This document shows, in pieces, positions 6,246 to 14,385 of a stretch of 14,385 nucleotides of DNA. Source of the stretch: JBDHTO01 sp039808665 (GTDB lineage: Bacteria; Pseudomonadota; Alphaproteobacteria; Paracaedibacterales; JAKBAR01); contig JBDHTO010000024.1 in NCBI GenBank assembly GCA_039808665.1, forward strand, positions 1-14,385, in the 5' to 3' direction. The first letter of the stretch is position 1. Each line of letters begins with the position of its first letter. A program made the translations under genes and the position numbers. The notes under the pieces were generated by a model. It did not search any database, was not told the origin of the DNA, and saw only the letters and a program-made list of their open reading frames with translations.

Positions 6246-6923
6246 ATGAACAAGTCTACAACTGCTTATCTAGCAGAGTTTATTGGTACAATGATCCTGG
6301 TTCTTATCGGGTGCGGCAGTGCCGTTTTGGCAGGTTCTTCTATAGGAACACTTGGAATTTCTCTTACATTCGGCATGACACTCATCATGCTCGCTTATAT
6401 TCTTGGACCCATCTCTGGATGCCATCTCAATCCAGCAATTACCATAAGTTTTGGGGCCCTTGGAAAACTTGAAAAGGATCATGTTCTCCCCTATATCGTT
6501 GCCCAACTTCTTGGCGCTGTTGTTGGTGCATACATCCTCCTTACAATTGCGAAAGGAGTTCACGGATTTGACCTCAGCCATGGCTTTGCCACAAACAAAA
6601 TACCTCATGGGGATCATGGCTTCCTGGCTGCAGGGGTGGCAGAAGTCATCTTTACGGGACTCCTTGTACTCGCTGCACTTATGACCACGACAAAAAACAT
6701 TCCCGCAGGATTTACTCCTATTCTTATGGGTACGTCTCTTTTCGTTTTCAACGTCGTTGCCATACCTGTAACAAGTGCATCTATTAACTTTGCGCGTTCC
6801 TTTGGACCTGCGATTGTTGCAGGAGGAGACGCCTTACATCAACTCGTCTACTTTGGTGGATTCACTTTACTTGCCGCCATTCTTGGTTCCGTTTTGTTTA
6901 AATCTGTTCTTTGTCAAAAATAA
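6246..6923 (+). CDS. aqpZ: AqpZ-like aquaporin (MIP family) with an NFA second motif
   Basis: A 225-residue inner-membrane channel of the major intrinsic protein family, close in length to E. coli AqpZ (231). The N-terminal YLAEFIGT block (8-15), the first half-helix GCHLNPAIT (58-66) and the second half-helix TSASINFARSFGPA (176-189) are clear. The second asparagine box reads N181-F182-A183 instead of NPA. By alignment from memory with AqpZ, the selectivity filter F43/H174/T183/R189 becomes F42/N169/A178/R184. Histidine and threonine are lost, which should widen and alter the pore, so the solute may not be (only) water. It has no GlpF-type extension. It is followed after 8 nt by yraN, probably in one transcript. 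Confidence 0.92.
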   Translation: MNKSTTAYLAEFIGTMILVLIGCGSAVLAGSSIGTLGISLTFGMTLIMLAYILGPISGCHLNPAITISFGALGKLEKDHVLPYIVAQLLGAVVGAYILLTIAKGVHGFDLSHGFATNKIPHGDHGFLAAGVAEVIFTGLLVLAALMTTTKNIPAGFTPILMGTSLFVFNVVAIPVTSASINFARSFGPAIVAGGDALHQLVYFGGFTLLAAILGSVLFKSVLCQK

Positions 6924-6931
6924 GCATCCGT

Positions 6932-7273
6932 ATGCAAAAGCATACAAGCTACACAACCGGCAAATTATCCGAATGGTTTGCCGGTTTATTTTTTCTGCTC
7001 AAAGGATATAAAATTCTTCAAACGCGTTTTAAAACAAAGGTAGGAGAGGTTGATCTTCTCCTTGCCAAGGGGAATTCCCTTATTGCTGTGGAGGTAAAAT
7101 TTCGCAAAAACTATGGGGACGCTTCTTATGCCATCACTCCCAGGCAGGCTCAAAGGGTAAGACAGACCTTACTGTGGGCACATAAAAAGTATCCTTATTA
7201 TGAAAACCTAAGATGCGATACACTCTTGATTTCTTACAATAAATGGCCAATACATATTCAAAATGCCTTTTAA
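6932..7273 (+). CDS. yraN: YraN family protein (UPF0102), predicted nuclease-like fold
   Basis: A 113-residue protein of the YraN/UPF0102 family, which has a restriction-endonuclease/Holliday-resolvase-like fold and no well-established role. The conserved core is visible: E14 in KLSEWFA, GEVDLLL (38-44, with E39 and D41) and VEVKFR (53-58, with the ExK pair E54/K56). The C-terminal HIQNAF is the family's usual ending. I chose the ATG at 6932 because family members start close to this point. A TTG at 6911 is in frame and would add seven residues and overlap the aquaporin gene. No strong ribosome site is seen, so coupling to the gene upstream is likely. In many proteobacteria yraN sits beside a BON-domain gene, as here. 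Confidence 0.9.
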   Translation: MQKHTSYTTGKLSEWFAGLFFLLKGYKILQTRFKTKVGEVDLLLAKGNSLIAVEVKFRKNYGDASYAITPRQAQRVRQTLLWAHKKYPYYENLRCDTLLISYNKWPIHIQNAF

Positions 7274-7297
7274 AGAAGAAAACTAAGGAGAATTAAG

Positions 7298-7945
7298 ATG
7301 CGCATCATTATCGGACTTTCTGCCGTATTAAGTTTAACAGCTTGCCTTCCTGTTATGGTGGGTGGTGGTGGCGCTAGCGTTGTCACAGCTGCCGCAAAGG
7401 AAAAGGGCATTGGTGGCGCGTGGACAGATTCTCAAATTTCGAACTCTCTCAAAACAAAAATTTATCAATACGACCGTGATGCACACAGACGCGTTGGTGT
7501 AAACGTCCAAAATGGAGAAGTCCTCCTGACCGGTAGTCTTCCTAATCAAGAGATGATTGACAAAGTCGAAGAGATGGCATGGAAAATTAATGGTGTTAGA
7601 AAAGTAATCAACGATATTGGTGTTAATAGTGATGATAGCTTAGGGATTGGTGAAGCAACATCAGATGGAATGATTACAACAAAAATCAAAAGCGCGCTCC
7701 TTTTTGACGGAGACATAAAATCCATCAACTATAGCATCAAAACCGTAGGCGGTGTGGTCCACGTTATGGGAATTGCACAAAACCAAACAGAACTTGATAA
7801 GGTTTTGAACACAGCACGCAATACATCCGGTGCCAAAAAAGTTGTAAGCTATGTTAAGATGAAAGAAAATACTGAGGCGGAAGAAACTTCTGAAGAAACT
7901 CCTGAGAAAAAAGAAGCAGAGTCAGAAGAACCAGCCGCCGAGTAG
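7298..7945 (+). CDS. BON-domain lipoprotein (OsmY/YraP/DolP-like)
   Basis: A 215-residue envelope lipoprotein. The signal peptide ends in the lipobox L-T-A-C, with C16 as lipidation site, followed by a Gly-rich linker. Two BON domains follow, at about 43-110 and 122-188, each showing the amphipathic helix, the GxVxLTG/GVVHVMG strand pair and the closing VNDI/VSYVKM strand. BON domains bind phospholipid surfaces, and the E. coli homologue YraP (DolP) supports outer-membrane integrity, so a similar role is inferred. The C-terminus (190-215) is a highly acidic Glu-rich tail, an addition not typical of DolP. AAGGAG (7285-7290) is a good ribosome site. The gene is 24 nt after yraN and 36 nt before yebC. 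Confidence 0.9.
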   Translation: MRIIIGLSAVLSLTACLPVMVGGGGASVVTAAAKEKGIGGAWTDSQISNSLKTKIYQYDRDAHRRVGVNVQNGEVLLTGSLPNQEMIDKVEEMAWKINGVRKVINDIGVNSDDSLGIGEATSDGMITTKIKSALLFDGDIKSINYSIKTVGGVVHVMGIAQNQTELDKVLNTARNTSGAKKVVSYVKMKENTEAEETSEETPEKKEAESEEPAAE

Positions 7946-7981
7946 ATATAAGACAAGGATAAATCGGGAAAGTTAAGGAAT

Positions 7982-8725
7982 ATGGCAGGTCATTCACAGT
8001 TTAAAAACATTATGTACCGCAAGGGCGCCCAAGATAAAAAGCGCGCAAAAATTTTTGCAAAGATCGCGCGCGAGATTATGGTCGCCGTCAAATCCGGAAT
8101 TCCCGAAGCTTCTTCTAACCCCAGACTACGTGCAGCTCTTGCTTCTGCCCGTGCGGCAAATATGCCAAAGGATAACATTGATCGCGCTATTAAAAAGGCC
8201 CTCGGTGGTGAGGATGATAGCAACTTTGTAGAAGTGCGTTATGAAGGTTACGGACCAGGTGGCGTGGCTATTATCGTAGAAGCCCTTACGGATAATCGTA
8301 ATCGCACAGCTTCGGAAGTGCGTGCCGCTTTTAATAAACATGGTGGATCCCTCGGTGAAACAGGGAGCGTGGCGTTTTCTTTTGAACACATTGGGTATCT
8401 AGCTTTTCCAAAAAATTTGACTTTCGACAAAATCTTTGAAGAGGGCATCGAAGCCGGCGCTGAAAACGTAGAAGAACAGGATGAAGCGATCGAGGTCACA
8501 TGCTCAACAGAGGACTTTGCCCAAGTTCGTGATCACCTTATGGAAAAAGTGGGTGACCCCACGGAATCAAAACTTATGTGGCGCCCTACCAACTTATCTG
8601 CTGCAAATCTTGATACGGCAAAAACACTGATGAAGCTTGTGGACGTTCTTGAGGATTTAGATGATGTCCAAAATGTTTATACAAACGCAGACATTACGGA
8701 TGAGATCGCCGCACAATTGGGTTAA
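7982..8725 (+). CDS. yebC: YebC/PmpR/TACO1 family protein
   Basis: A 247-residue cytoplasmic protein of normal family length. It begins with the family signature MAGHSQFxNIMYRKGxQDxKR and continues with ARAANMPKDNIDRAIKKALG (about 54-73) and RYEGYGPGGVAIIVEALTDN. Family members act either as DNA-binding transcription regulators (YebC/PmpR) or as translation factors that relieve ribosome stalling (TACO1 and bacterial YebC proteins); the sequence alone does not tell which. AAGGAA precedes the ATG. In many proteobacteria yebC neighbours the ruvC gene, but here a chemotaxis operon follows. I see no convincing terminator after it, only a short AT-rich palindrome (AGAGATCTCT, 8743-8752). Confidence 0.96.
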   Translation: MAGHSQFKNIMYRKGAQDKKRAKIFAKIAREIMVAVKSGIPEASSNPRLRAALASARAANMPKDNIDRAIKKALGGEDDSNFVEVRYEGYGPGGVAIIVEALTDNRNRTASEVRAAFNKHGGSLGETGSVAFSFEHIGYLAFPKNLTFDKIFEEGIEAGAENVEEQDEAIEVTCSTEDFAQVRDHLMEKVGDPTESKLMWRPTNLSAANLDTAKTLMKLVDVLEDLDDVQNVYTNADITDEIAAQLG

Positions 8726-8777
8726 TCCAAATTTTTCTATAAAGAGATCTCTGTTTTAGCAAAATACTTTGGCGTCA

Positions 8778-8793
8778 TTAATGGGGCATTAAC
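8778..8793 (+). promoter_or_regulatory. CtrA-type binding site TTAA-N7-TTAAC ahead of the chemotaxis operon
   Basis: TTAA (8778-8781), seven bases, then TTAAC (8789-8793) matches the alphaproteobacterial CtrA consensus exactly. A TAGTAT at 8804-8809 could be the -10. A -35 placed 17 nt upstream of it would fall inside the box, the usual arrangement at CtrA-activated promoters. The STAS gene starts 47 nt after the box. Binding itself is inferred. Confidence 0.5.
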
Positions 8794-8840
8794 TATTTTT
8801 CACTAGTATGGTGAGCATATGGACCTAATTTTTTTGGACA

Positions 8841-9104
8841 ATGCAAACCATCAAAATTTCAAAAGCCCTTGATACCCACGAGCTTCTTGATCTCAAGGAG
8901 CAATTGCTTGTTTCTATGGAAACAGCAAAAACAATCACATTCGATGTGACTCAGCTTGAAAATATATCCACTCCACTCATTCAGTTTTTCATTGCCTTTC
9001 AAAAAACAGGCGTAGATATGAAATTCAAGCACGCAGAGGGTCCTTTTCTTGAGCTTTTGCATGATTTTGGCTGTGAACAGGCATTTGAAGGAGCTCTGGC
9101 ATGA
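8841..9104 (+). CDS. STAS-domain protein, first gene of the chemotaxis operon
   Basis: An 87-residue single-domain protein resembling STAS/anti-anti-sigma proteins: the TITFDVTQLENIS strand-turn (31-43) precedes the helix PLIQFFIAF, and a C-terminal strand-helix ends in FEGALA. The usual D-[ST]-[SA]-G phospho-switch is replaced by I-S-T-P-L (42-46). S43 or T44 could still be phosphorylated, but the flanking Asp and Gly are missing. TTGGAC precedes the ATG. Its stop codon overlaps the cheY start (ATGA), so the two are coupled. A STAS gene leading a cheY-cheA-cheW cluster is known in other bacteria, and a scaffolding or signalling role is inferred. Homology is by pattern and short, so I am less sure than for its neighbours. 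Confidence 0.75.
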   Translation: MQTIKISKALDTHELLDLKEQLLVSMETAKTITFDVTQLENISTPLIQFFIAFQKTGVDMKFKHAEGPFLELLHDFGCEQAFEGALA

Positions 9105-9466
9105 CAAAACTTGTATTAACCGTAGATGATTCCAAAACCATTAGGGAGATGGTGTCTTTTACGCTCAAAAGTTCCGGTTTTGACGTCATTGAAGCAGAAG
9201 ATGGTGCCATCGCACTGAATGTGATTCAGGGTAAGAAACCAGATCTTATCATCACTGATCTTAACATGCCGAATATGGACGGTATTACCCTGATTAAAAA
9301 GCTGAGAGAGAAGCCTGAATATAAATCAACGCCCATCCTTATGCTTACAACAGAACAAACAGATGATAAAAAAGCTGAGGGTCGCAGTGCCGGGGCAACA
9401 GGTTGGATTGTTAAACCTTTTGACCCAGAAAAATTGATCCAAGTGATTGCAAAAGTGTGTCCGTAA
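9101..9466 (+). CDS. cheY: Chemotaxis response regulator CheY
   Basis: A 121-residue single receiver domain without an output domain, as in CheY. The acidic pocket is D9/D10, the phosphoacceptor D53 lies in ITDLNMPNMDG, the switch threonine is T83 and the conserved lysine K105 is in VKPF. A tryptophan (W102) takes the place of the switch tyrosine (Y106 in E. coli). CheA should phosphorylate D53, and phospho-CheY would act on the flagellar switch, though no flagellar genes are in the window. The start overlaps the STAS stop by 4 nt, and cheA follows after 15 nt. Confidence 0.95.
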   Translation: MTKLVLTVDDSKTIREMVSFTLKSSGFDVIEAEDGAIALNVIQGKKPDLIITDLNMPNMDGITLIKKLREKPEYKSTPILMLTTEQTDDKKAEGRSAGATGWIVKPFDPEKLIQVIAKVCP

Positions 9467-9481
9467 TTGGGGTAAAAAGCC

Positions 9482-11650
9482 ATGCAAGAACAGCAAATGG
9501 AGCAATTTAAGAAAGTCTTTTTTGAGGAATGCGCCGACCTTTTGGCAAGTTCGGAGACTCACCTATCTGCCCTAGAATCTGAGGTTTTTAACCCAGAAGA
9601 CGTTAATGCTATTTTCCGTGCTGTTCACTCCGTTAAAGGCGGTGCTGGGACTTTTGGCTTTGATACCCTTGTCAAGTTTGCCCATGTTTTCGAGACAGCA
9701 CTAGACATTTTGCGATCAGAAAATATCGACATCACTCACGAAATTGTGGACCTTTTACTACGTGCCAACGATATTCTTGGTGCCCTTGTTACAAATGCTC
9801 AAACACACTCCCATGAAAATCCAGCCCAAATGGATTTTGTACAACATCAACTGGAAAATTTTATAGAAAAAAGAGAGGTCACAAACAATTTACCTGCATC
9901 TTCAAATACAAAAACTACCGCCACGGAAGAAGTCAAGGAAACCCCCGGAAAAAAACTTTTTAGCATTAAATTCCAACCTAATTTGGAATTGATGCGTTTT
10001 GGAAATGAACCTTATTTTATCCTAAGAGAACTTAAAAAACTCTCAGGAGACGGTCATTACAAAGCCACCGCCAATATAGACAAGGTACCGCAGTTTTCTC
10101 AGTACAATCCTGAAAATTGCTATCTATCCTGGACCATTGAGCTTGAGACAGAAGCCTCTGAGGCAGCTATTCGTGAATGTTTTGAATTCGTTGAAGACGA
10201 CTGCAAGCTTACAATTTCTTTAAAGGATTCCTCATCACAAAAACAAAAGGGAACGAAGAATTCCACCAAAAAAGTTAAGGAACAAAAAACTTCTTCCCAA
10301 GAGGAAAAAGCACCTGCCTCTAAGGAGCCGCAGATCAAAACTTCCCAAGATTCATCACCTGTAAGTTCAGCAAAAGATATATCAAAAAAATCTTCACCAC
10401 CCCCAGCAGAGACAACTCCTGTAGAAACAGTAAATTCCATTCGCGTGGAGCTGGATCGCATTGACCGACTCGTAAATACAGTGGGTGAAATGGTGATTAA
10501 ACAAGCAATGCTCTTGGATCGGGCACAAGTTGTTCAAGGAGAACATGCCGATGATCGACTGAATGGATTTGTCAAGGCACTCGGTGAGCTGACCCAACAC
10601 ACAAGAGAGCTCCAAGAAAGTGTTATGGCCATTCGGGCACAACCTGTCAAAGCCGTCTTTGCAAGAATGCCCCGTTTAGTGAGAGAACTTTCCACACAAC
10701 TCGGTAAAGATATCCGTATCGAGATGCTTGGTGAAAATACAGAAATTGACAAAACCGTTATTGAGCGTTTGGGCGAACCCTTAACACACATGATCAGAAA
10801 TGCGGTTGATCATGGCATTGAATCCCCCGAGGAGCGTTCTAAAGCAGGGAAGCAGCCCCAAGGACACATTCAACTTTCTGCGGAACACAAAAGTGGCCGT
10901 ATTGTTATTCAAATCAAAGATGATGGAAAAGGAATTAAGCGGGAAAAAATTCTTCAAAAAGCCAAGGATCAAGGCATTGTAACGGACGATATGCATCTGA
11001 GCGGCGAGGAAATTGACCAACTCATCTTTCATCCCGGATTTTCAACAGCATCTCAGGTCACAAATATTTCTGGTCGTGGTGTTGGGATGGATGTTGTGAA
11101 AAAAAGCATCCAATCTCTCGGGGGCCGCGTCAGTATTCACTCTGTGGAGGGCGAGGGGTGCACCTTTAATATGCTTCTTCCCCTCACGCTTGCTGTTTTA
11201 GATGGCATGATCGTCCGTGTTAGCAATGAATGCTATGTGGTTCCTTTGATTAACATTGTCGAAACATTACGCCCCACAAAAAATCAAATTCACAAAATTG
11301 TAGGTGGATCCGAAATTTTAGATCTTCGTTCTAAGAATATTCCCCTTGTTTACCTACACCGAATCTTCAATGTTTCTGGCGCTGTAGAGAATCCAGAACA
11401 TGCCATTATTGTTGTTGTCGAGACGGAAGGCGGAGAACACATCGGCCTTGTTGTCGATGAACTCCTTGCTCAGCAACAAGTTGTTCTCAAAAGTCTAGAG
11501 GCGAACGCTGACCCCATTGACGGTATTTCTGCTGCAACAATTCTTGGAAATGGACGCGTATCACTTATTTTAGACGTTAACGCACTTAAATCAATTCAAA
11601 CACAATCATGGGAGATGAGTCATGGAAGCTCTTGCGCCACAGGTTTCTAG
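9482..11650 (+). CDS. cheA: Chemotaxis histidine kinase CheA
   Basis: A 722-residue cytoplasmic kinase with the full domain set. P1 (about 1-115) carries the phosphoryl histidine H49 in AVHSVKGGAG. P2 (about 158-248, starting LFSIKFQPN) should bind CheY. A low-complexity Ser/Lys/Glu/Pro linker (249-318) leads to the P3 dimerisation helices (from 320, IRVELDRIDRLVNTVGEMV). The P4 ATPase shows the N box IRNAVDHGIE (438-447), the G1 box DDGKGI (480-485) and the G2 box GRGVGMD (531-537). The C-terminal P5 CheW-like domain (about 575-710) couples to receptors. All catalytic residues are present, so it should be active. The last 29 nt overlap the cheW start. Confidence 0.97.
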   Translation: MQEQQMEQFKKVFFEECADLLASSETHLSALESEVFNPEDVNAIFRAVHSVKGGAGTFGFDTLVKFAHVFETALDILRSENIDITHEIVDLLLRANDILGALVTNAQTHSHENPAQMDFVQHQLENFIEKREVTNNLPASSNTKTTATEEVKETPGKKLFSIKFQPNLELMRFGNEPYFILRELKKLSGDGHYKATANIDKVPQFSQYNPENCYLSWTIELETEASEAAIRECFEFVEDDCKLTISLKDSSSQKQKGTKNSTKKVKEQKTSSQEEKAPASKEPQIKTSQDSSPVSSAKDISKKSSPPPAETTPVETVNSIRVELDRIDRLVNTVGEMVIKQAMLLDRAQVVQGEHADDRLNGFVKALGELTQHTRELQESVMAIRAQPVKAVFARMPRLVRELSTQLGKDIRIEMLGENTEIDKTVIERLGEPLTHMIRNAVDHGIESPEERSKAGKQPQGHIQLSAEHKSGRIVIQIKDDGKGIKREKILQKAKDQGIVTDDMHLSGEEIDQLIFHPGFSTASQVTNISGRGVGMDVVKKSIQSLGGRVSIHSVEGEGCTFNMLLPLTLAVLDGMIVRVSNECYVVPLINIVETLRPTKNQIHKIVGGSEILDLRSKNIPLVYLHRIFNVSGAVENPEHAIIVVVETEGGEHIGLVVDELLAQQQVVLKSLEANADPIDGISAATILGNGRVSLILDVNALKSIQTQSWEMSHGSSCATGF

Positions 11651-12164
11651 TGATGAAATAATTGATGAGAATGCTGGTCGCAGGCAATTCATCACATTTA
11701 CGGTACAGGGCCGCGAATACGGTGTCGATATTATGTCCATCCGCGAAATAAAAGGGTGGACAGAGACGACCTCTCTCCCGAATTCCCCTGATTATATGCG
11801 AGGCGTCATCAACCTTCGCGGCACGGTTGTCCCCATCTTGGATCTACGCGCCCGGTTTAACATGGGACACACACAAACAACCAAGAATCATGTTGTCATG
11901 ATCGTTCAGGTTGGGCCCCGTCTTATGGGCGTTCTTGTTGACTCTGTTTCTGATATCCTCACCATTAACAGCTCAGATATTCGCGCTGTTCCACAGATGG
12001 ACGGCAGCAACAGTGGCGATGTGCTTTCAGGGCTCGTCAGTCTTGAGACACGTATGGTTGGTCTTTTGATACTCGAAAACCTTTTCGACAAAGATATTAT
12101 TTTTTCACATAGCTACGATTTTGATGCTTCGACAACACATGTCACAGGGACTCCGGGAGAATAA
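11622..12164 (+). CDS. cheW: Chemotaxis coupling protein CheW
   Basis: A 180-residue CheW adaptor that links receptors to CheA P5. The hallmark [19 protein letters not shown] is central (about 59-77), after an acidic N-terminus and the [18 protein letters not shown] strand pair. It begins inside the end of cheA; the strong ribosome site GGGAGATGAG (11610-11619) immediately before the ATG at 11622 supports this start despite the 29-nt overlap. The receptor gene follows after 2 nt, so CheA, CheW and the receptor should be made together. Confidence 0.96.
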   Translation: MEALAPQVSSDEIIDENAGRRQFITFTVQGREYGVDIMSIREIKGWTETTSLPNSPDYMRGVINLRGTVVPILDLRARFNMGHTQTTKNHVVMIVQVGPRLMGVLVDSVSDILTINSSDIRAVPQMDGSNSGDVLSGLVSLETRMVGLLILENLFDKDIIFSHSYDFDASTTHVTGTPGE

Positions 12165-12166
12165 TA

Positions 12167-14385
12167 ATGCACTTTCTTAATACAAAAAATTGGACTCTCA
12201 CACAAAGAATTGTCATAGGATTTGCAACTGTTCTTTTTATCTTTGGCAGCGGACTTGGTTGGAACAACTATAAATCCCATCAATTTGGTCGTGATCTTGA
12301 AAATATCCAAGAGATTGTTTCTCCGGTTCAAGATAGTATTTTCGACCTTTATTCGGCACTCGCAGATGCCCAAGGATTTACAGTCAATTACGCTTTTCAT
12401 CCAACCCCCGAGGCAAAACAGCAAATCGACCTTGTATGGCAGGGCACAGAGGAAGCCTTGAAGATCATTAATGAGAAACTCCCTGTGCTCATGAGTTTTG
12501 CAGGATCCGATTACAAGGAAGCATGGAACGCAATTCAGACAAAAATTGTTCACCTTAAAGAGATGACGCATCAACTTTTGGAAAGTGTTTCCAAAGGGCA
12601 AGAGGCCTTTTTCCAAACCAAAGCTTCCTATGATGCCGCAAGTGCCGATGTATTTAACACAATACATGGCCCCATTCAAAAAGATGGCACACGCGCGGGA
12701 GGATTCATCCACCACATCGATGCTGATATTGAAAAATTATCAACAAACGATATTCAAACCATGAAAAATATGGAGATATTTAATTATTTCCTCATGATCA
12801 TCAGCATTTTTTCAAGCGTTCTTGTGGCCTATTATACACTCCGAAGTATCAAGGCACCCCTTAACAACATGGCTAATTGTGTTAGTGATCTTGCCCAGGG
12901 AAATACGAAGCTCGTTATTCCTGGTGTTGAAAGCAAAGACGAAATTGGCATCATTGCACGGGCACTTAACGCCATCCGTGATGCAGGTATTAAATCCGTT
13001 CAAATTCAATCAGGATTGGATGCTGTGTCTGGAAACATCATGATTGCCGATGCAAACGGTACGGTCATTTATATAAATGATGCCATGAAAGACTTTTTTA
13101 CCAAAAACGAAAAAGTTTTTACCACTCATCTTCAAAATTGGTCTCCAGATCGTGCTGTAGGAGGTTCCAGAATTTCACAACTTAATACTTTTAGTACAAC
13201 CAATTTTGATCATATTAATCAGCCCACACAGGATACACTTTCCATCGGAGAGTTAAGTCTTCGTGTTGCAGCCTCCCCCGTCTTAAACGAGTTTGGAGAG
13301 CGCCTTGGTACAACTGTTGAGTTTATTGACCAATCCCAAGAAATTAAAACTCAATCAGAGGTGGATAGCCTGATTAAAAGGGCGGCTTCCGGCCATTTTG
13401 AAGACCGAATTGATTTAAATGATAAAAAGGGATTTTTCAAAGATATTGGTGAAGGGCTTAACACTCTCTTTGGGACACTTGAATCAACCTTCAAAGACAT
13501 TGGTCAAGTTGTTGGAGGTCTTGCCACAGGTGATATGCGTGCGCGTATTCACACTCAATACCACGGCACATTTGAAGTTCTTAGAAACGACGTCAATCAA
13601 ATGGCAGATAAACTGAATCAAACTCTTGTTCGCATCATTAGCGCCGGAAAAGAAATTACAAGTGCTACAGGTGAAATTACAGTCGGAAGCCAAGATCTTT
13701 CCATGCGTACCGAGCAACAAGCGAGCAGCTTAGAGGAAACAGCGGCAAGCATGGAAGAGCTCGCATCCACCGTACGTCAAAACTCAAATAATGCACAACA
13801 AGCCAACCAACTTGCAGCGGGCGCTCAAATTGTCGCCGCTAAGGGTGGAGAAGTTGTCTCCCAAGCTGTGGATGCCATGCAAAAAATTGAAGAATCCTCT
13901 GAAAAAATTAATCAGATCATTGGCGTTATTGATGAAATTGCTTTTCAAACAAACTTACTCGCCCTTAATGCTGCTGTTGAAGCGGCACGCGCCGGAGATG
14001 CTGGCAAAGGTTTTGCGGTGGTTGCTGATGAGGTACGATCCCTGGCTCAACGCTCTGCACAAGCATCAAAACAAATCAAACAACTTATTTCAGACAGTTC
14101 GTCTCAAGTAAAATCCGGTGTCAAACTTGTGAACGACACGGGTGAAAACCTCAACGAAATTGTAGAAAATACCAAAAAAGTTGCAACGATTATTGCTGAA
14201 ATTGCCGCAGCTTCGGCTGAACAATCCGTAGGCATTGAGCAAATTAATACAGCAGTAAGTCAGATGGATGAAATGACCCAAAAGAATGCTGCACTCGTTC
14301 AAGAAAGCTCGGCTGCGGCCCACTCTCTCGAAGATCAAGCATCACGCCTTCAAGAGCTTATTGGATTTTTCAAAATTAGTGATCA
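12167..14385 (+). CDS. Methyl-accepting chemotaxis protein with HAMP and PAS-like modules (partial, 3' end outside window)
   Basis: An open frame of 739 codons from the ATG at 12167 (ribosome site GGGAGAATAATA, 2 nt after cheW) to the window edge. Transmembrane helix 1 (about 15-33) and helix 2 (about 206-225) enclose a periplasmic, helix-rich sensor region of about 170 residues with no recognised ligand motif. A HAMP domain (about 226-275) follows. Next comes a PAS-like region (285-395, with [16 protein letters not shown]), then two further HAMP-like units (about 400-444 and 445-495). The cytoplasmic coiled coil carries the invariant hairpin tip [21 protein letters not shown] (590-610). The frame reaches [11 protein letters not shown], close to the usual C-terminus, so little is missing. 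A CheR-docking pentapeptide cannot be assessed. Confidence 0.95.
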   Translation, partial: MHFLNTKNWTLTQRIVIGFATVLFIFGSGLGWNNYKSHQFGRDLENIQEIVSPVQDSIFDLYSALADAQGFTVNYAFHPTPEAKQQIDLVWQGTEEALKIINEKLPVLMSFAGSDYKEAWNAIQTKIVHLKEMTHQLLESVSKGQEAFFQTKASYDAASADVFNTIHGPIQKDGTRAGGFIHHIDADIEKLSTNDIQTMKNMEIFNYFLMIISIFSSVLVAYYTLRSIKAPLNNMANCVSDLAQGNTKLVIPGVESKDEIGIIARALNAIRDAGIKSVQIQSGLDAVSGNIMIADANGTVIYINDAMKDFFTKNEKVFTTHLQNWSPDRAVGGSRISQLNTFSTTNFDHINQPTQDTLSIGELSLRVAASPVLNEFGERLGTTVEFIDQSQEIKTQSEVDSLIKRAASGHFEDRIDLNDKKGFFKDIGEGLNTLFGTLESTFKDIGQVVGGLATGDMRARIHTQYHGTFEVLRNDVNQMADKLNQTLVRIISAGKEITSATGEITVGSQDLSMRTEQQASSLEETAASMEELASTVRQNSNNAQQANQLAAGAQIVAAKGGEVVSQAVDAMQKIEESSEKINQIIGVIDEIAFQTNLLALNAAVEAARAGDAGKGFAVVADEVRSLAQRSAQASKQIKQLISDSSSQVKSGVKLVNDTGENLNEIVENTKKVATIIAEIAAASAEQSVGIEQINTAVSQMDEMTQKNAALVQESSAAAHSLEDQASRLQELIGFFKISD

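Noticed and set aside
6911..6931. TTG start for yraN inside the aquaporin gene
   Set aside because: The ATG at 6932 fits the family N-terminus, and no ribosome site favours the TTG.
8743..8752. AGAGATCTCT palindrome after yebC as a rho-independent terminator
   Set aside because: The stem can form only a few weak pairs and the following T run is short (GTTTTAGC).
10120..10461. 113-codon minus-strand ORF opposite the cheA linker
   Set aside because: Its Ser/Glu/Phe-rich sequence is the complement of the low-complexity CheA linker; no independent support.
12113..12715. 200-codon minus-strand ORF opposite cheW/receptor
   Set aside because: It is antisense to two strongly supported coding frames, has an abnormal Cys-rich composition and no ribosome site or family resemblance.
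1..14385. Defence system, prophage, insertion sequence, CRISPR array or tRNA
   Set aside because: I looked in all gaps and frames and saw no transposase, integrase, regular direct-repeat array or cloverleaf; gene spacing is tight and content is housekeeping or accessory transport and chemotaxis.

Overview
The window looks like a chromosomal segment of a moderately AT-rich (low-40s % GC by eye) Gram-negative bacterium, most likely an alphaproteobacterium. The evidence is a STAS-cheY-cheA-cheW-MCP chemotaxis cluster preceded by a perfect CtrA-type box (TTAA-N7-TTAAC), a CheA P2 domain and CheY of alphaproteobacterial style, and a yraN/BON/yebC block. A low-GC lineage such as Holosporales or a Rhodospirillales relative is possible, but I cannot settle the order from this sequence.

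Left half (1-6059), all minus strand. Transcription starts near 6207 and runs leftward. A 29-codon Leu-rich leader ORF is followed by a complete LIV-type (branched-chain amino acid/amide) ABC importer: a Tat-type lipoprotein binding protein, permeases LivH and LivM, and ATPases LivG and LivF. The binding protein/LivH, LivH/LivM and LivG/LivF junctions are 4-nt ATGA overlaps, and LivM/LivG overlap by about 17 nt, so this is a tight translationally coupled operon. Beyond livF lie two secreted, helix-rich proteins of no recognised family (709-1533, and a partial one at 1-632). They are clearly paralogous to each other, so this is a tandem duplication. They may read on from the liv operon or use their own promoter over the livF stop codon.

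Middle (6246-8725), plus strand: an AqpZ-like channel with an altered second NPA motif (NFA) and altered filter residues, then YraN (UPF0102), a two-BON-domain lipoprotein and a YebC/PmpR-family protein, all closely spaced. The 186-nt interval 6060-6245 holds divergent promoters for the two halves.

Right (8841-14385), plus strand: a chemotaxis operon of a STAS-domain protein, CheY, CheA, CheW and a large HAMP/PAS methyl-accepting chemotaxis protein that runs off the window. The receptor signals through CheW to CheA, which phosphorylates CheY. The STAS protein is probably an accessory protein.

There is no gene-free stretch over 300 bases. I saw no tRNA, rRNA, CRISPR array or insertion sequence. 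The items most worth a second look are the tandem secreted paralogues, the Leu-rich leader with alternative hairpins ahead of the importer operon, the NFA aquaporin and the CtrA box.
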